The notes: generated by a model not told the origin, from the sequence alone. 64,000 bases of DNA from Chromohalobacter canadensis (GCF_029544075.1 NZ_JAJQJH010000010.1:62001-126000), one strand, 5' to 3'. Shown: positions 17,151 through 26,474, numbered from the stretch's first letter. A program made the numbers and translations.

Positions 17151-18403
17151 TCCTATGGAGCATTCTCTTAGGGCTGTTCGCCTGCATCGTGATCGGCATG
17201 CCGATCTCGTTTGGCCTGGCCGCGATCTGCCTGTTCATCTTTCACTTCGCCGACTACGGCCTCTCCTCGCTAGTATCGGAAGCCGTCAACGGGCTTGATT
17301 CATTCCCCTTGCTGGCCATTCCTCTATTCATCCTCGTTGGCGAGGTCATGAGCTCGGGCGGCATCGCCAAGCGCCTAGTACGCCTGGCCAGCGCCATGGT
17401 CGGCTTCGTCGCCGGCGGTCTGGGCCAAGTGACCGTGTTGACGTCGATGTTCTTCGGCGGCATCAGCGGCTCCGCCGTGGCGGACGCCTCCGCGGTGGGT
17501 AGCATGATGATCAACCCCATGAAGCAACACGGCTATTCGGGGCCGCGCGCCACCGCCATCGTCGTCGCAGCTTCGGTGGTCGGCATCATCATTCCGCCAT
17601 CCATCCCGATGATTCTCTTCGGGGTCGTGACCGGCACCTCGATTTCGCAGCTGTTCATGGCCGGTATCGTACCGGGGATTCTAATCACCCTGGGCCTCGC
17701 CATGGCGACGTATTTCCAGTCCAAGAAGACCGGCTCCGCGCAGCCATTCGACTTCAAGGAACTGATCGCTGCCCTCAAGGACTCGGTGCTCGCGTTGCTG
17801 CTGCCGATCATCATCGTCGGCGGAATCTTGAGCGGTGTCTTCACACCCACCGAAAGCGCCGCGATCGCCCTGCTGTACGCCGTGGTGGTTTCGATGTTCG
17901 TGTATCGCAGCCTCACCTTGAAAAGCTTCTTCGCCCTATGCGTTTCCACCGGCCGCTTGACCGGGGTGGTCTTGCTGTTGCTGGCATTTGCCAGCGTCCT
18001 GGCGTGGCTTTTGACCGCCAACCTGATTCCACAGCAGATCGTCGTCATGCTCTCTGAGCTGTCCCAGAACAAGTACTTCATTCTGGGTATTCTGACGCTG
18101 TTCCTGTTGGTCGTGGGCTTCTTCATGGACCTGACGCCGGCCATGGTCATTCTGGCGCCGTTGATGACGCCCGTGGTGGTCAAGCTCGGCATCGACCCGG
18201 TCTACTTCGGCGTTCTGATGTCGTTCGTACTCGGTATCGGCCTGATCACACCGCCAGTGGGCACCGTGCTCTATGTCGGCTGTGGGGTCGGCAAGGTCAA
18301 GCTCGAAGAACTGGTCAAGAGCCTGCTCCCCTACTACTTCACGCTGATCGCGCTGCTCATCGCGTTCCTGGCCTTCCCTGGCCTGGTGCTCTGGTACAAG
18401 TGA
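17147..18403 (+). CDS. dctM: TRAP transporter large membrane subunit (DctM family)
   Basis: A 418-residue polytopic protein with about 12 helices that carries the Na+-coupled transport path. Family motifs are evident: LDSFPLLAIPLFILVGEVMSSGGIA near 46-70, GGISGSAVADASAVGSMM near 104-121, IPPSIPMILFG near 147, and GVFTPTESAAIALLYA near 226-241. The start is fixed by the ATGA overlap with dctQ. Confidence 0.95.
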   Translation: MILWSILLGLFACIVIGMPISFGLAAICLFIFHFADYGLSSLVSEAVNGLDSFPLLAIPLFILVGEVMSSGGIAKRLVRLASAMVGFVAGGLGQVTVLTSMFFGGISGSAVADASAVGSMMINPMKQHGYSGPRATAIVVAASVVGIIIPPSIPMILFGVVTGTSISQLFMAGIVPGILITLGLAMATYFQSKKTGSAQPFDFKELIAALKDSVLALLLPIIIVGGILSGVFTPTESAAIALLYAVVVSMFVYRSLTLKSFFALCVSTGRLTGVVLLLLAFASVLAWLLTANLIPQQIVVMLSELSQNKYFILGILTLFLLVVGFFMDLTPAMVILAPLMTPVVVKLGIDPVYFGVLMSFVLGIGLITPPVGTVLYVGCGVGKVKLEELVKSLLPYYFTLIALLIAFLAFPGLVLWYK

Positions 18404-18428
18404 CATGAAAGGACAACGAGACGATACG

Positions 18429-19850
18429 ATGCCGATCGATACCGCCGAGCTACATCGTTTTCTGACCGAGCTGCTGGGCGCTAGCGGGGTCATCGACGAC
18501 CCCGCAGAGTTTGCTCGCTATACCACCGACTGGGCCGGCGACAAAGGCGGCGATCCCTGGATGATCGCCCGTCCCGGCACTCCCGAACAGGTCGCCGACA
18601 TCGTCGCGTTCTGCCATCGCCACCAGATTCCCATGGTGGCGCAGGGAGGCCATTCAGGCCTCGTCGGCGGCGCGCAACCCGACCCTGAGCGCGGCGAGCT
18701 GATGATCAGCCTAGAGCGGCTGAACCGGATTCGGCATCTCGATCCCATCAATTTCAGCATGAGCGTCGATAGCGGCTGCATCCTGCAAAACGTCAAGGAT
18801 GCCGCCGAAGAGGCGGATTGCTATTTCCCGCTCGCCCTGGGCGCACAAGGTAGCTGTCAGATAGGCGGCAACGTCTCCACCAACGCCGGCGGACTCAATG
18901 TGTTGCGCTACGGCATGATGCGCCAGCTGGTGCTGGGGCTCGAGGTCGTGCTGCCCGACGGTCGCCTGTGGAACGGCATGCATGCCCTGCACAAGGACAA
19001 CCGCGGTTACGACCTCAAGCAGTTGTTCATCGGTGCCGAAGGCACGCTGGGCATCGTCACCGGCGCCGTGCTCAAGCTCGCGCCTCGGCCGCAGACGAGT
19101 CGCACCGCGCTGATCGCGGTGCCCGATGTCGCCTCGGCATTGGCGCTTTACGCCCAGGCACGCCGTAGTTGCTGCGACCTGCTCTCGGCGTTCGAGTTGA
19201 TCCCTCGTGTGTGCATGGAACTGGCATTCGAAGCGGCGCCGGATCTCCCCGACCCGCTCGACGAAGCACACCCGGTCTATGTCTTGATGGAGGTCTCGGC
19301 CAGTGGCCCGGCGGATCTCGATACGATGATCGAGCATCTCTTCGAGACGGGCTCGGAGCAGGGCCATGTGCTGGATGGCGTACTCGCCAGCAGCGAGTCT
19401 CAGGCGGCCCAGCTATGGCAGATACGTGAAAGCATGCTGGAAGGCCAGCAGATGCGCGGCGAACACCTGCGCACCGATATCTCGCTGCCCATTTCGTCGT
19501 TGACGGCGTTCTGTGACGCCGCCAATCACGCCATGGCCCAGCGCTCGCCGGAGACACAGGTCATCGCCTACGGCCACATCGGCGACGGTAACCTGCACTT
19601 CAATCTGCTACCGCCCGCGAACCTCGATCTCGAGGCCAAGAAAGCGCTATTGCATGAGCTGGAAGAGGTCTTGTTCGATCTCGTCGATGCGCACCATGGC
19701 AGCATCAGTGCCGAGCACGGCATCGGGCGCGTCAAACAGGCACCTTTCCTCGAGGATTTGGGCGAGACCGAGTACGCGCTCTTGAAAGGTCTCAAGCACC
19801 TCTTCGACCCGGAGGGGCTAATGGCAGCCGGCCGCATCCTGCCGCGCTGA
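18429..19850 (+). CDS. FAD-linked oxidase (GlcD / D-2-hydroxyacid dehydrogenase family)
   Basis: A 473-residue flavoenzyme of the VAO superfamily. PCMH-type FAD binding is seen in MVAQGGHSGLVGGAQP near residue 70 and QIGGNVSTNAGGLNVLRYG near 144-162. The C-terminal FAD_oxidase_C domain ends with SISAEHGIGRVK near 430, containing the catalytic-site His. Relatives oxidise glycolate, D-lactate or D-2-hydroxyglutarate. An ATG at 18405, directly after dctM, is an alternative start; 18429 is preferred because purine-rich sequence precedes it and the conserved fold begins there. In this operon it may oxidise a hydroxy acid released from the fuconate route. Confidence 0.85.
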   Translation: MPIDTAELHRFLTELLGASGVIDDPAEFARYTTDWAGDKGGDPWMIARPGTPEQVADIVAFCHRHQIPMVAQGGHSGLVGGAQPDPERGELMISLERLNRIRHLDPINFSMSVDSGCILQNVKDAAEEADCYFPLALGAQGSCQIGGNVSTNAGGLNVLRYGMMRQLVLGLEVVLPDGRLWNGMHALHKDNRGYDLKQLFIGAEGTLGIVTGAVLKLAPRPQTSRTALIAVPDVASALALYAQARRSCCDLLSAFELIPRVCMELAFEAAPDLPDPLDEAHPVYVLMEVSASGPADLDTMIEHLFETGSEQGHVLDGVLASSESQAAQLWQIRESMLEGQQMRGEHLRTDISLPISSLTAFCDAANHAMAQRSPETQVIAYGHIGDGNLHFNLLPPANLDLEAKKALLHELEEVLFDLVDAHHGSISAEHGIGRVKQAPFLEDLGETEYALLKGLKHLFDPEGLMAAGRILPR

Positions 19851-19885
19851 TCTCGGGAAAGCCCGATATATGGGAAACAGGACAG

Positions 19886-20641
19886 CTACTCCGCGAAAAA
19901 AACCCTCAGTACATGATCGAGGTGGACTTCCATGGCCTGGCGCGCCGCGGCCGGGTCGCGCGCCTCGATCGCTGCCACCAGGCGCTCGTGATCTTCCTGC
20001 GAGCGCTGCGGCATGCCGGTCTCCATGAACAACTCCTGCAGGCGCCGGAACATGACCCCGTACTGGTGGCCCAGCAGGTGCTTGATCAACAGCGCATAGG
20101 CCGCATTGCCCGAAGCTTCGGCGATGCGGATGTGCAGCAATCGGTCCCCCGCCAGGTTTCCCCCACCGTGGTTGTTATCGTAGATGTTGCGCTCCAGCGC
20201 CGCGCGTATGGCACTGAGGTCCTCGTCACTGGCGTTCATCGCCGCCAGAGCCGCATTCTCGGGTTCCAGGTAACGCCGCGCCTGCAATAGGGAAAACGGA
20301 GGTATTTCCTCGTCGAGATTGAGTTCGATCTCGCTGGTGAACTCAGGGTCGAGCGCCCATGGTTCCTTGCGAGCCGCAGCCTGCATCACCGAGCCCGGCG
20401 GCATGGCATCGACTTCCTTTACCAACACCCCATGTCCCACGCGCACCTCGACGATGCCCACGACTTCCAGAGCGATCAGCGCCTCACGCACAGACGCGCG
20501 GCTGACACCCAGTTGCTGCGCCAGATCCCGCTCGGGCGGTAATAGTGACCCTGGGGGAAACTCACCGTCACGAATCAGTTGTTGCAACTGATCGGCGATC
20601 TGCCGGTACAGGCGTTGTGAGCGAATGGTTTGAATCGGCAT
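19886..20641 (-). CDS. GntR/FCD-family regulator of the sugar-acid genes
   Basis: A 251-residue regulator of the FadR/UxuR type. Residues 4-75 are the GntR winged helix (LPPERDLAQQLGVSRASVREALIALEVVG), followed by an FCD helical domain whose histidines and acidic residues (DRLLHIRIAEASGN, QEDHERLVAAI) form the usual metal and ligand pocket. It resembles UxuR/ExuR and LldR. It is divergent from the SDR gene at 20803. The promoter region between them has an ATTGGTCAGGCC site, of the form FCD regulators bind, and two matching sites lie upstream of the LgoD-like gene. Confidence 0.88.
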   Translation of the reverse strand: MPIQTIRSQRLYRQIADQLQQLIRDGEFPPGSLLPPERDLAQQLGVSRASVREALIALEVVGIVEVRVGHGVLVKEVDAMPPGSVMQAAARKEPWALDPEFTSEIELNLDEEIPPFSLLQARRYLEPENAALAAMNASDEDLSAIRAALERNIYDNNHGGGNLAGDRLLHIRIAEASGNAAYALLIKHLLGHQYGVMFRRLQELFMETGMPQRSQEDHERLVAAIEARDPAAARQAMEVHLDHVLRVFFAE

Positions 20642-20729
20642 CGCGTCGTCTCTCCGCACCGCGTTGCGACTAAAGTTGATGGCAATTGACTTGCCGCCGA
20701 GACCTAGCCCAGTAGATGATGGCCCAATC

Positions 20730-20741
20730 ATTGGTCAGGCC
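20730..20741. promoter_or_regulatory. Candidate FCD-GntR operator ATTGGTCAGGCC
   Basis: In the divergent region between the GntR gene and the SDR/FAH operon. On the other strand it reads GGCCTGACCAAT, matching the two sites at 22577 and 22612. FCD regulators such as LldR and PdhR are known to bind TTGGT-CTGACC-like palindromes. Confidence 0.5.
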
Positions 20742-20802
20742 TCTGGATCTTCGAATGGCTGGCCGCGTCATGTTCCCACGTTCAGCAGGGATTCGCCACA
20801 CC

Positions 20803-21543
20803 ATGAGACTTCAAAACAAGACGGCACTGGTTACCGCCGCAGGCCAAGGCATCGGCCGCGCCACGGTGGAGCGCTTTCTCGCCGAGGGCGCCAGCGTCAT
20901 CGCCACCGATATCGATACCAGCCTCCTCGCCGACCTCGAAGGCGCCAAAGTGTATCGGCTGGATGTCACGCAACGCGCTGAAATCGACGCGCTGGCAAGT
21001 GAACTTGGCGAGATCGATATTCTGTTCAACTGTGCCGGCATGGTCCCGGGCGGCTCGATACTGGAATGCGACGACGCCACCTGGGAGCGCAGCTTCGGCC
21101 TCAACGTGACCGCCATGTTCCATATGATTCAGGCCTTCCTCCCCGGCATGCTCAATCGAGGCGGCGGCAGTATCGTCAACATGGCTTCTCTGGCCTCCAG
21201 CATCAAAGGCATCCCCAACCGCTTCGCCTACGGCACAACCAAGGCCGCTGTCATCGGCTTGACCAAGTCGGTGGCCGCCGACTACATGACGCAAGGCATC
21301 CGCTGCAATGCCATCTGCCCCGGCACCGTCGAATCACCCTCGCTGCATCAACGAATCGAGGCCCAGGCCCAGCAACAGGGGCGCGACAAGGCGGCGGTAT
21401 TCCAGGAATTCATCGACCGCCAGGCCATGGGGCGACTCGGCAGACCGGAAGAAATCGCCGCGCTGGCGACGTTTTTGGCCTCCGACGAGGCAGCATTCAT
21501 CACCGGCACCGCCCAATTGATCGACGGCGGCTGGGCCAACTGA
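20803..21543 (+). CDS. SDR, probable 2-keto-3-deoxy-L-fuconate dehydrogenase
   Basis: A 246-residue NAD+-dependent SDR closely resembling the BDH2/DHRS6 family as I recall it: TAAGQGIGRATVERFLAEGA (8-27), FNCAGMVPGG near 77, NMASLASSIKG near 126, the catalytic YGTTKAA near 143 and RCNAICPGTVESPSLHQRI near 168. Family members include the bacterial enzyme that oxidises the 4-hydroxyl of 2-keto-3-deoxy-L-fuconate. The FAH-family hydrolase 40 bp downstream would cleave the resulting 2,4-diketo acid, which supports this role. The ATG at 20803 is where conserved sequence begins; upstream in-frame ATGs add unrelated residues. Confidence 0.85.
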   Translation: MRLQNKTALVTAAGQGIGRATVERFLAEGASVIATDIDTSLLADLEGAKVYRLDVTQRAEIDALASELGEIDILFNCAGMVPGGSILECDDATWERSFGLNVTAMFHMIQAFLPGMLNRGGGSIVNMASLASSIKGIPNRFAYGTTKAAVIGLTKSVAADYMTQGIRCNAICPGTVESPSLHQRIEAQAQQQGRDKAAVFQEFIDRQAMGRLGRPEEIAALATFLASDEAAFITGTAQLIDGGWAN

Positions 21544-21583
21544 CACCCGACTTACACACCATCGACCCATACGAGGACACTTC

Positions 21584-22426
21584 ATGAAACTGCTACGTTT
21601 CGGCCCCCAGGGCCAGGAAAAACCCGGCCTGCTGGATGCCAACGGCAAAATTCGCGATCTTTCGTCGCTCATCAAGGATGTCGCCGGCGAGTCGCTCGAC
21701 GACACCGCCCTGGCTAGCATCGCGCAAGCCGACCCCGAGAGCCTGCCGGAGATCCCCGAAGGGACGCGTCTGGGGCCCTGCGTGGGCCAGGTCGGCAAGT
21801 TCATCTGCATCGGCCTCAACTACTCCGACCACGCCGCCGAAACCGGCGCCGAGGTACCGCCAGAGCCGGTGGTCTTCAACAAGTGGACCAGCGCCATCTG
21901 CGGCCCCAACGATGACGTGGAGATCCCCCGCGACTCGCACAAGACGGACTGGGAGGTCGAGCTGGGCGTCGTCATCGGCAAGGGCGGACGCTATATCGAC
22001 GAGGCCGATGCCATGAATCACGTCGCCGGCTACTGCGTGGTCAACGACGTCTCCGAGCGGGAATTCCAGCTCGAGCGCAGCGGCAGCTGGGACAAGGGCA
22101 AGGGCTGCGACACCTTCGGCCCACTCGGTCCATGGCTGGTCACCCGCGACGAGATCGCCGATCCCCAGGTACTCGACATGTGGCTGGAAGTCGACGGCAA
22201 GCGCTACCAGGACGGCAACAGCCGCACCATGGTCTACCAGATCCCCTATCTGGTTGCGTATCTGAGCCGCTTCATGAGCCTGCAGCCCGGCGATGTCATC
22301 TCCACTGGCACGCCTCCCGGCGTGGGCGCGGGTCAGAAACCCCAGGTCTTCCTCAAATCCGGTCAGACCATGCGCCTGGGCATCGAAGGCCTCGGCGAGC
22401 AACGGCAGCGCACCAAGCAAGCTTGA
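21584..22426 (+). CDS. FAH-family hydrolase, probable 2,4-diketo-3-deoxy-L-fuconate hydrolase
   Basis: A 280-residue fumarylacetoacetase-fold protein with an extra N-terminal domain. The C-terminal catalytic domain shows KFICIGLNYSDHAAE near 71-85, the metal ligand set DWEVELGVVIGKG near 124-136, AGYCVVNDVSERE near 150, and ISTGTPPGVGAGQKP near 243-257. This subgroup cleaves 2,4-diketo-3-deoxy sugar acids to pyruvate plus a 2-hydroxy acid, which would be L-lactate from the fuconate route. It follows the SDR by 40 bp in the same operon. Rhamnonate-derived substrate is an alternative. Confidence 0.85.
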   Translation: MKLLRFGPQGQEKPGLLDANGKIRDLSSLIKDVAGESLDDTALASIAQADPESLPEIPEGTRLGPCVGQVGKFICIGLNYSDHAAETGAEVPPEPVVFNKWTSAICGPNDDVEIPRDSHKTDWEVELGVVIGKGGRYIDEADAMNHVAGYCVVNDVSEREFQLERSGSWDKGKGCDTFGPLGPWLVTRDEIADPQVLDMWLEVDGKRYQDGNSRTMVYQIPYLVAYLSRFMSLQPGDVISTGTPPGVGAGQKPQVFLKSGQTMRLGIEGLGEQRQRTKQA

Positions 22427-22576
22427 TCGCGCCAGAGACCGTCCAGGCGGCGGTCTCGGCCTTCAATATCGTGCATATCGTGGCGTTAGACCAAAGACGA
22501 CCACGACTTATGTCTAGGCCTCGTTACTACTAAAACGCTTGAAGTCAGGTCCATCGCTTAGGCATCTTGTTAGCCA

Positions 22577-22624
22577 ATTGGCCTGACCTCTAGATCAAAA
22601 GACCGCTAGGCAACTGGCCTGACC
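22577..22624. promoter_or_regulatory. Tandem GGCCTGACC operator sites ahead of the LgoD-like operon
   Basis: ATTGGCCTGACC (22577-22588) and AACTGGCCTGACC (22612-22624) are direct repeats whose starts are about 35 bp apart, immediately upstream of the gene at 22655. A weaker relative, AAGTCAGGTCC, lies near 22540. The same motif in reverse orientation is in the GntR/SDR promoter at 20730. The 228-bp gap 22427-22654 holds no gene. Confidence 0.55.
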
Positions 22625-22654
22625 ATCTTGCCTAGCGATGCCGAAGGAAGTCTT

Positions 22655-23704
22655 ATGCACACGATCGTCTGCACACAGCCTCAAGACATGGAATTGCGCG
22701 ACGTGCCCGAGCCGCAGTGCGCACCCGGCGAGGCCATGCTCAAGATTCGTCGCGTGGGTATTTGCGGTACTGACATTCATGCCTACGGCGGCAACCAGCC
22801 CTATTTCACCTATCCCCGCGTGCTGGGCCACGAGCTGTCCGGCGACATAGTCGGCGTCGGGGAAGGCGTCGATGAAGCGCTCGTCGGCCACAGCGCTTAT
22901 GTCATTCCTTATCTCCATTGCGGCGAATGTCGCGCTTGCCGGAAGGGACAAACCAACTGCTGCCAGCACATGCAGGTCATCGGCGTGCATCGCGATGGCG
23001 GCATGGCGGAGTATCTCAGCGTGCCCGTGGATCACCTGGTCACCTCGAGCACCCTCGATGCCGAACAGTTGGCGCTGGTCGAGTGCCTTTCCATCGGCGC
23101 GCACGCCGTGCGCCGCAGCGGTATCGAAGCCGACGAACTGGCCGTAGTGGTCGGCGCCGGGCCGATCGGAATCGGCATCGTGCAAATTGCCCAGAGCCGT
23201 GGCGCGCGGGTGCTGGTGGTCGACACCAACCGCGAGCGCCTGGCCTTCTGCCGCGATACGTTAGGCGTGGAGGAAGTGCTGCACGCGCTGGACGATGACG
23301 TGGAAGCTGCCATCGAGCGCCACAATGACGGTGCCCTGGCCGACGTCGTATTCGACGCCACGGGCAGTCCCGCCGCCATGAATCGCGGTTTCGATTTTGC
23401 CGGCCATGGCGGGCGCTACGTGCTGGTGAGCGTGGTCAAGGCCGACATCACCTTCAACGATCCCGACTTCCACAAACGCGAGCTCAGCCTGCTGGGCAGC
23501 CGCAATGCCACGCGTGAAGACTTCGAGACGGTGGCCCGCCTGATGGAAGAAGGCCGCATGCAGTCGACGGCAATGATCACGCATCGCGGCCGTTATACCG
23601 ACCTGCCTTCGTTGATGCCGCAGTGGTGCGACCCGGCAACCGGCGTCATCAAGGCGATGGTGACGTTCGATGATGCCATCGCTGAAGGAGGCCGCTCGGC
23701 ATGA
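22655..23704 (+). CDS. Zinc-type alcohol dehydrogenase, LgoD (L-galactonate 5-dehydrogenase)-like
   Basis: A 349-residue medium-chain dehydrogenase. The catalytic zinc region reads GICGTDIHAYGGNQPYF near 38-54 and GHELSG near 61; structural-zinc cysteines lie in CGECRACRKGQTNCC near 89-103; the Rossmann loop is VVGAGPIGIGI near 164. VIGVHRDGGMAEYLSVP is shared with E. coli LgoD (YjjN) from memory. Oxidation of L-galactonate to D-tagaturonate would feed the next two genes. AAGGAAG stands 5 bases before the ATG at 22655, ruling against the longer frame. The 3' end overlaps uxaA by 4 bases. Confidence 0.85.
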   Translation: MHTIVCTQPQDMELRDVPEPQCAPGEAMLKIRRVGICGTDIHAYGGNQPYFTYPRVLGHELSGDIVGVGEGVDEALVGHSAYVIPYLHCGECRACRKGQTNCCQHMQVIGVHRDGGMAEYLSVPVDHLVTSSTLDAEQLALVECLSIGAHAVRRSGIEADELAVVVGAGPIGIGIVQIAQSRGARVLVVDTNRERLAFCRDTLGVEEVLHALDDDVEAAIERHNDGALADVVFDATGSPAAMNRGFDFAGHGGRYVLVSVVKADITFNDPDFHKRELSLLGSRNATREDFETVARLMEEGRMQSTAMITHRGRYTDLPSLMPQWCDPATGVIKAMVTFDDAIAEGGRSA

Positions 23705-25341
23705 CCCAGACCATCGCCTCCGACCAGCTTCAGCAGCCCAGTCTGCGTGTCCATGCCCACGACAACGTGCGTGTTGCACTGCGCGACTTGCCCGAAGGCA
23801 TGGAAATCGACGACAACGGCCACCGCCTGTGTCTGTCCGAAGCCGTACAGCACAAACACAAGTTCACGCTGCACGCCATGCAACCCGATGAACTCATCGT
23901 GATGTATGGCGTGACCGTGGGACGTGTCGTTGAGCCCATCGCCGCGGGCGCCGCCATCACCACGGCCAACGTCGAGCATTCCACCGCCAATGCCAAGCCC
24001 CAAGGCCACCGCGAGCATTGGGATGCCCCGGACGTTAGCGCCTTCACCGGGCAAACCTTCGACGGCTACCACCGCCCCGACGGGCGCGTGGGCACCGCCA
24101 ACCATTGGTTGGTCATCCCTCTGGTGTTCTGCGAGAACCGCAACATCGAGGTGCTTCGCCAGTGCGTCGAGGACGCCATTGGTGATGATCCCTACCGGGA
24201 TTACAAGCACATGGCCCGCCGCATGCTCCACGGCGACACGCAGGCGGCCCCAGCCCCGACGCCCGACGCATCTCTGTTCCCGAACGTCGACGGCGTGCGC
24301 TTTCTGACCCACACGCTGGGCTGCGGCGGCACCGACGACGACGCCCAGTCGCTGTGCCAGCTACTGGCCGGTTACATCTGTCACCCCAACGTGGCCGGCG
24401 CCACGGTGCTCAGCCTGGGATGCCAGAAGGCCCAGATCGAGATGCTCAAGGAGGCGGTGGCCAAGCGCGACCCCAAGGGTCTGCGTCCCGTTCACTACTT
24501 CGAGCAGCAGGCCACCAACACAGAGCCCGAGCTGATCCGTCAGGCGCTAGGCAGCATCTTCGACGGCCTCAAGGTCGCCAATGCCGTCGAACGGCATCCC
24601 GCCCCACTTTCCGAGCTCACCATCGGCGTGGAATGCGGCGGCTCCGACGGTTTCTCCGGCCTCTCGGCTAATCCGCTGGTCGGCGCCGTCATCGACCGCC
24701 TGGCGACCTTGGGCGGTAGCGGCATCCTGAGCGAGTTCCCCGAGCTATGCGGTGTCGAGCATGAATTGCTGGCGCGTTGCCGTGATGACGCCACGGCCTC
24801 GCGCTTTCAGGAGCTCATGGAGGCCTACCAGCGTCACGCCGCCTCGGTGGGCGCGCACTTCTCGATGAACCCCTCGCCCGGCAACATTCGCGACGGTCTG
24901 ATCACCGACGCCATGAAGTCCGCCGGCGCGGCCAAAAAAGGCGGCGACAGCCCCATCGTCGACGTGCTGGATTACACCGAGCCCCAGGTACGCAAGGGCC
25001 TCAACCTGCTCTGCTCGCCGGGCAACGACGTCGAGTCCACGACCGCCCTCGTCGGCTCCGGCGCCAACCTGGTGATGTTCACCACCGGTCTCGGCACGCC
25101 CACCGGCAATCCCATCACACCGGTCCTGAAGCTCGCCAGCAACAGCGAGCTGGCGCGCCGCATGCACGATGTCATCGACTTCGATGCCGGGCCCATCATT
25201 CGTGGCGAGGCGGACATCGCCGAACTCGCCGACGAACTCCTGCGCCTGTGCATCGACACCGCCTCGGGGCGGTACCGCACCAAGGCCATGCGCCTCTCGC
25301 AGCTCGATTTCATTCCCTGGAAACGCGGAGTCTCCCTGTGA
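23701..25341 (+). CDS. uxaA: Altronate dehydratase
   Basis: A 546-residue UxaA-family enzyme, converting D-altronate to 2-keto-3-deoxy-D-gluconate. The N-terminal SAF domain (residues about 14-95, HKFTLHAMQPDELIVMYG) is followed by the catalytic domain with FDGYHRPDGRVGTANHW near 120-136, THTLGCGGTDDDAQ near 203, CGGSDGFSGLSANPLVG near 312-328 and MNPSPGNIRDGL near 389-400. It differs from the GarD-like copy at 12122 by a longer insert after residue 140 and has the GCGGTDDD form typical of true altronate dehydratases. It overlaps both neighbours by 4 bases, so the three genes are translationally coupled. Confidence 0.9.
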   Translation: MTQTIASDQLQQPSLRVHAHDNVRVALRDLPEGMEIDDNGHRLCLSEAVQHKHKFTLHAMQPDELIVMYGVTVGRVVEPIAAGAAITTANVEHSTANAKPQGHREHWDAPDVSAFTGQTFDGYHRPDGRVGTANHWLVIPLVFCENRNIEVLRQCVEDAIGDDPYRDYKHMARRMLHGDTQAAPAPTPDASLFPNVDGVRFLTHTLGCGGTDDDAQSLCQLLAGYICHPNVAGATVLSLGCQKAQIEMLKEAVAKRDPKGLRPVHYFEQQATNTEPELIRQALGSIFDGLKVANAVERHPAPLSELTIGVECGGSDGFSGLSANPLVGAVIDRLATLGGSGILSEFPELCGVEHELLARCRDDATASRFQELMEAYQRHAASVGAHFSMNPSPGNIRDGLITDAMKSAGAAKKGGDSPIVDVLDYTEPQVRKGLNLLCSPGNDVESTTALVGSGANLVMFTTGLGTPTGNPITPVLKLASNSELARRMHDVIDFDAGPIIRGEADIAELADELLRLCIDTASGRYRTKAMRLSQLDFIPWKRGVSL

Positions 25342-26474
25342 CAGCGCCAACGCTCGCCGAGGCCGGTATCGTGCAGTTCGGCACCAGCCGCTTCCTGCTG
25401 GGCCACGTGGCCGCGTTCGTGCACGCCTCGCGGGAGGCCGGCCATACGCGCGACGGCATCCTCGTGGTACAGACCTCGCCGCGCGAGGCCGGCAAGCAAA
25501 AAGCCCGCGATCTGGATGCGCACCGGCAATATCCGCTGGCGATTCGCGGCCGTCGCGACGGCCTCGACATCGACACCCGCGAGACCGTCACCAGCGTCGC
25601 CGGCTGCTGGATCGCCGACGAGCAGTGGGACGCGCTGGAACGACACGTCGTCGAGCACGCCCGTTTCGTGGTGTCCAACACCGGCGACAGCGGCTACCGC
25701 GTCGATGACGACAGCGCCCTGGCAGCGGTGCCGACAAGCTTTCCGGGCAAGCTTACAAAACTGCTGCACGCGCGCTACAGCGCGGGGCGCGAGGGCCTCA
25801 CCGTGCTGCCCTGCGAGCTTGTCAGCCGCAACGGCGAGCAGCTCCTGGCTCTGGTACGGGAACTAGCGCAGCGCGACTATGCCGATGCCGACTTCAACGC
25901 CTGGCTGACGACCCACTGTCTATGGGCCAACACCCTCGTCGACCGTATCGTCTCGGCGGCACTGGAACCGGTCGGCGCCGTCGCCGAGCCGTATGCGCTC
26001 TGGGCCATCGAGGACCAGCCCGGCCTCGAACTGCCCTGCCAGCATCCCGACGTGCAGCGCGTGACCTCCCTGGCCCCCTACGAGATGCGCAAGCTGCACA
26101 TCCTCAACCTGGCGCACACCTATCTCGTCCACCGCTGGCAGCGCGAGCCGCACTCGCACATCCGCTTCGTGCGCGAGGCCATGGCCGATCCGGCATGGGC
26201 GGCGGAACAGCGCCAGGTGCTCGACGACGAAGTGCTGCCCACCCTGGCGGAACACCTCGAACGGCCCTCTCTCGAGGCCTATCGCGACGCCACGCTCGAG
26301 CGTTTCGCCAACCCTTATCTCGACCACGCCCTGCAGGACATCGCCCAGCACCACGCCACGAAGTGCCAGCGACGCCTGCAACCCGTGGTCGAATCGGCGC
26401 GCCGACGAGGCATCGCCACGCCGCGACTCGATGACGCCATATCGAGCGCACAATCCACGACGCATTCCCGGTAA
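25338..26474 (+). CDS. Mannitol-dehydrogenase-family reductase, probable tagaturonate/fructuronate reductase
   Basis: A 378-residue polyol dehydrogenase. It shows IVQFGTSRFLLGHVAAFVHA at residues 10-29 (NAD strand of the mannitol dehydrogenase family), SNTGDSGYR near 114, the catalytic NTLVDRIV stretch near 198 and KLHILNLAHTYLVHRW near 253-268. It starts at a GTG (25338) inside the uxaA stop region (GTGA overlap). UxaB and UxuB of E. coli are about 485 residues, so this belongs to a shorter subgroup. Between LgoD and UxaA functions, reduction of tagaturonate to altronate is the natural role. A fructuronate or other keto-acid substrate is possible. Confidence 0.82.
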   Translation: MTAPTLAEAGIVQFGTSRFLLGHVAAFVHASREAGHTRDGILVVQTSPREAGKQKARDLDAHRQYPLAIRGRRDGLDIDTRETVTSVAGCWIADEQWDALERHVVEHARFVVSNTGDSGYRVDDDSALAAVPTSFPGKLTKLLHARYSAGREGLTVLPCELVSRNGEQLLALVRELAQRDYADADFNAWLTTHCLWANTLVDRIVSAALEPVGAVAEPYALWAIEDQPGLELPCQHPDVQRVTSLAPYEMRKLHILNLAHTYLVHRWQREPHSHIRFVREAMADPAWAAEQRQVLDDEVLPTLAEHLERPSLEAYRDATLERFANPYLDHALQDIAQHHATKCQRRLQPVVESARRRGIATPRLDDAISSAQSTTHSR

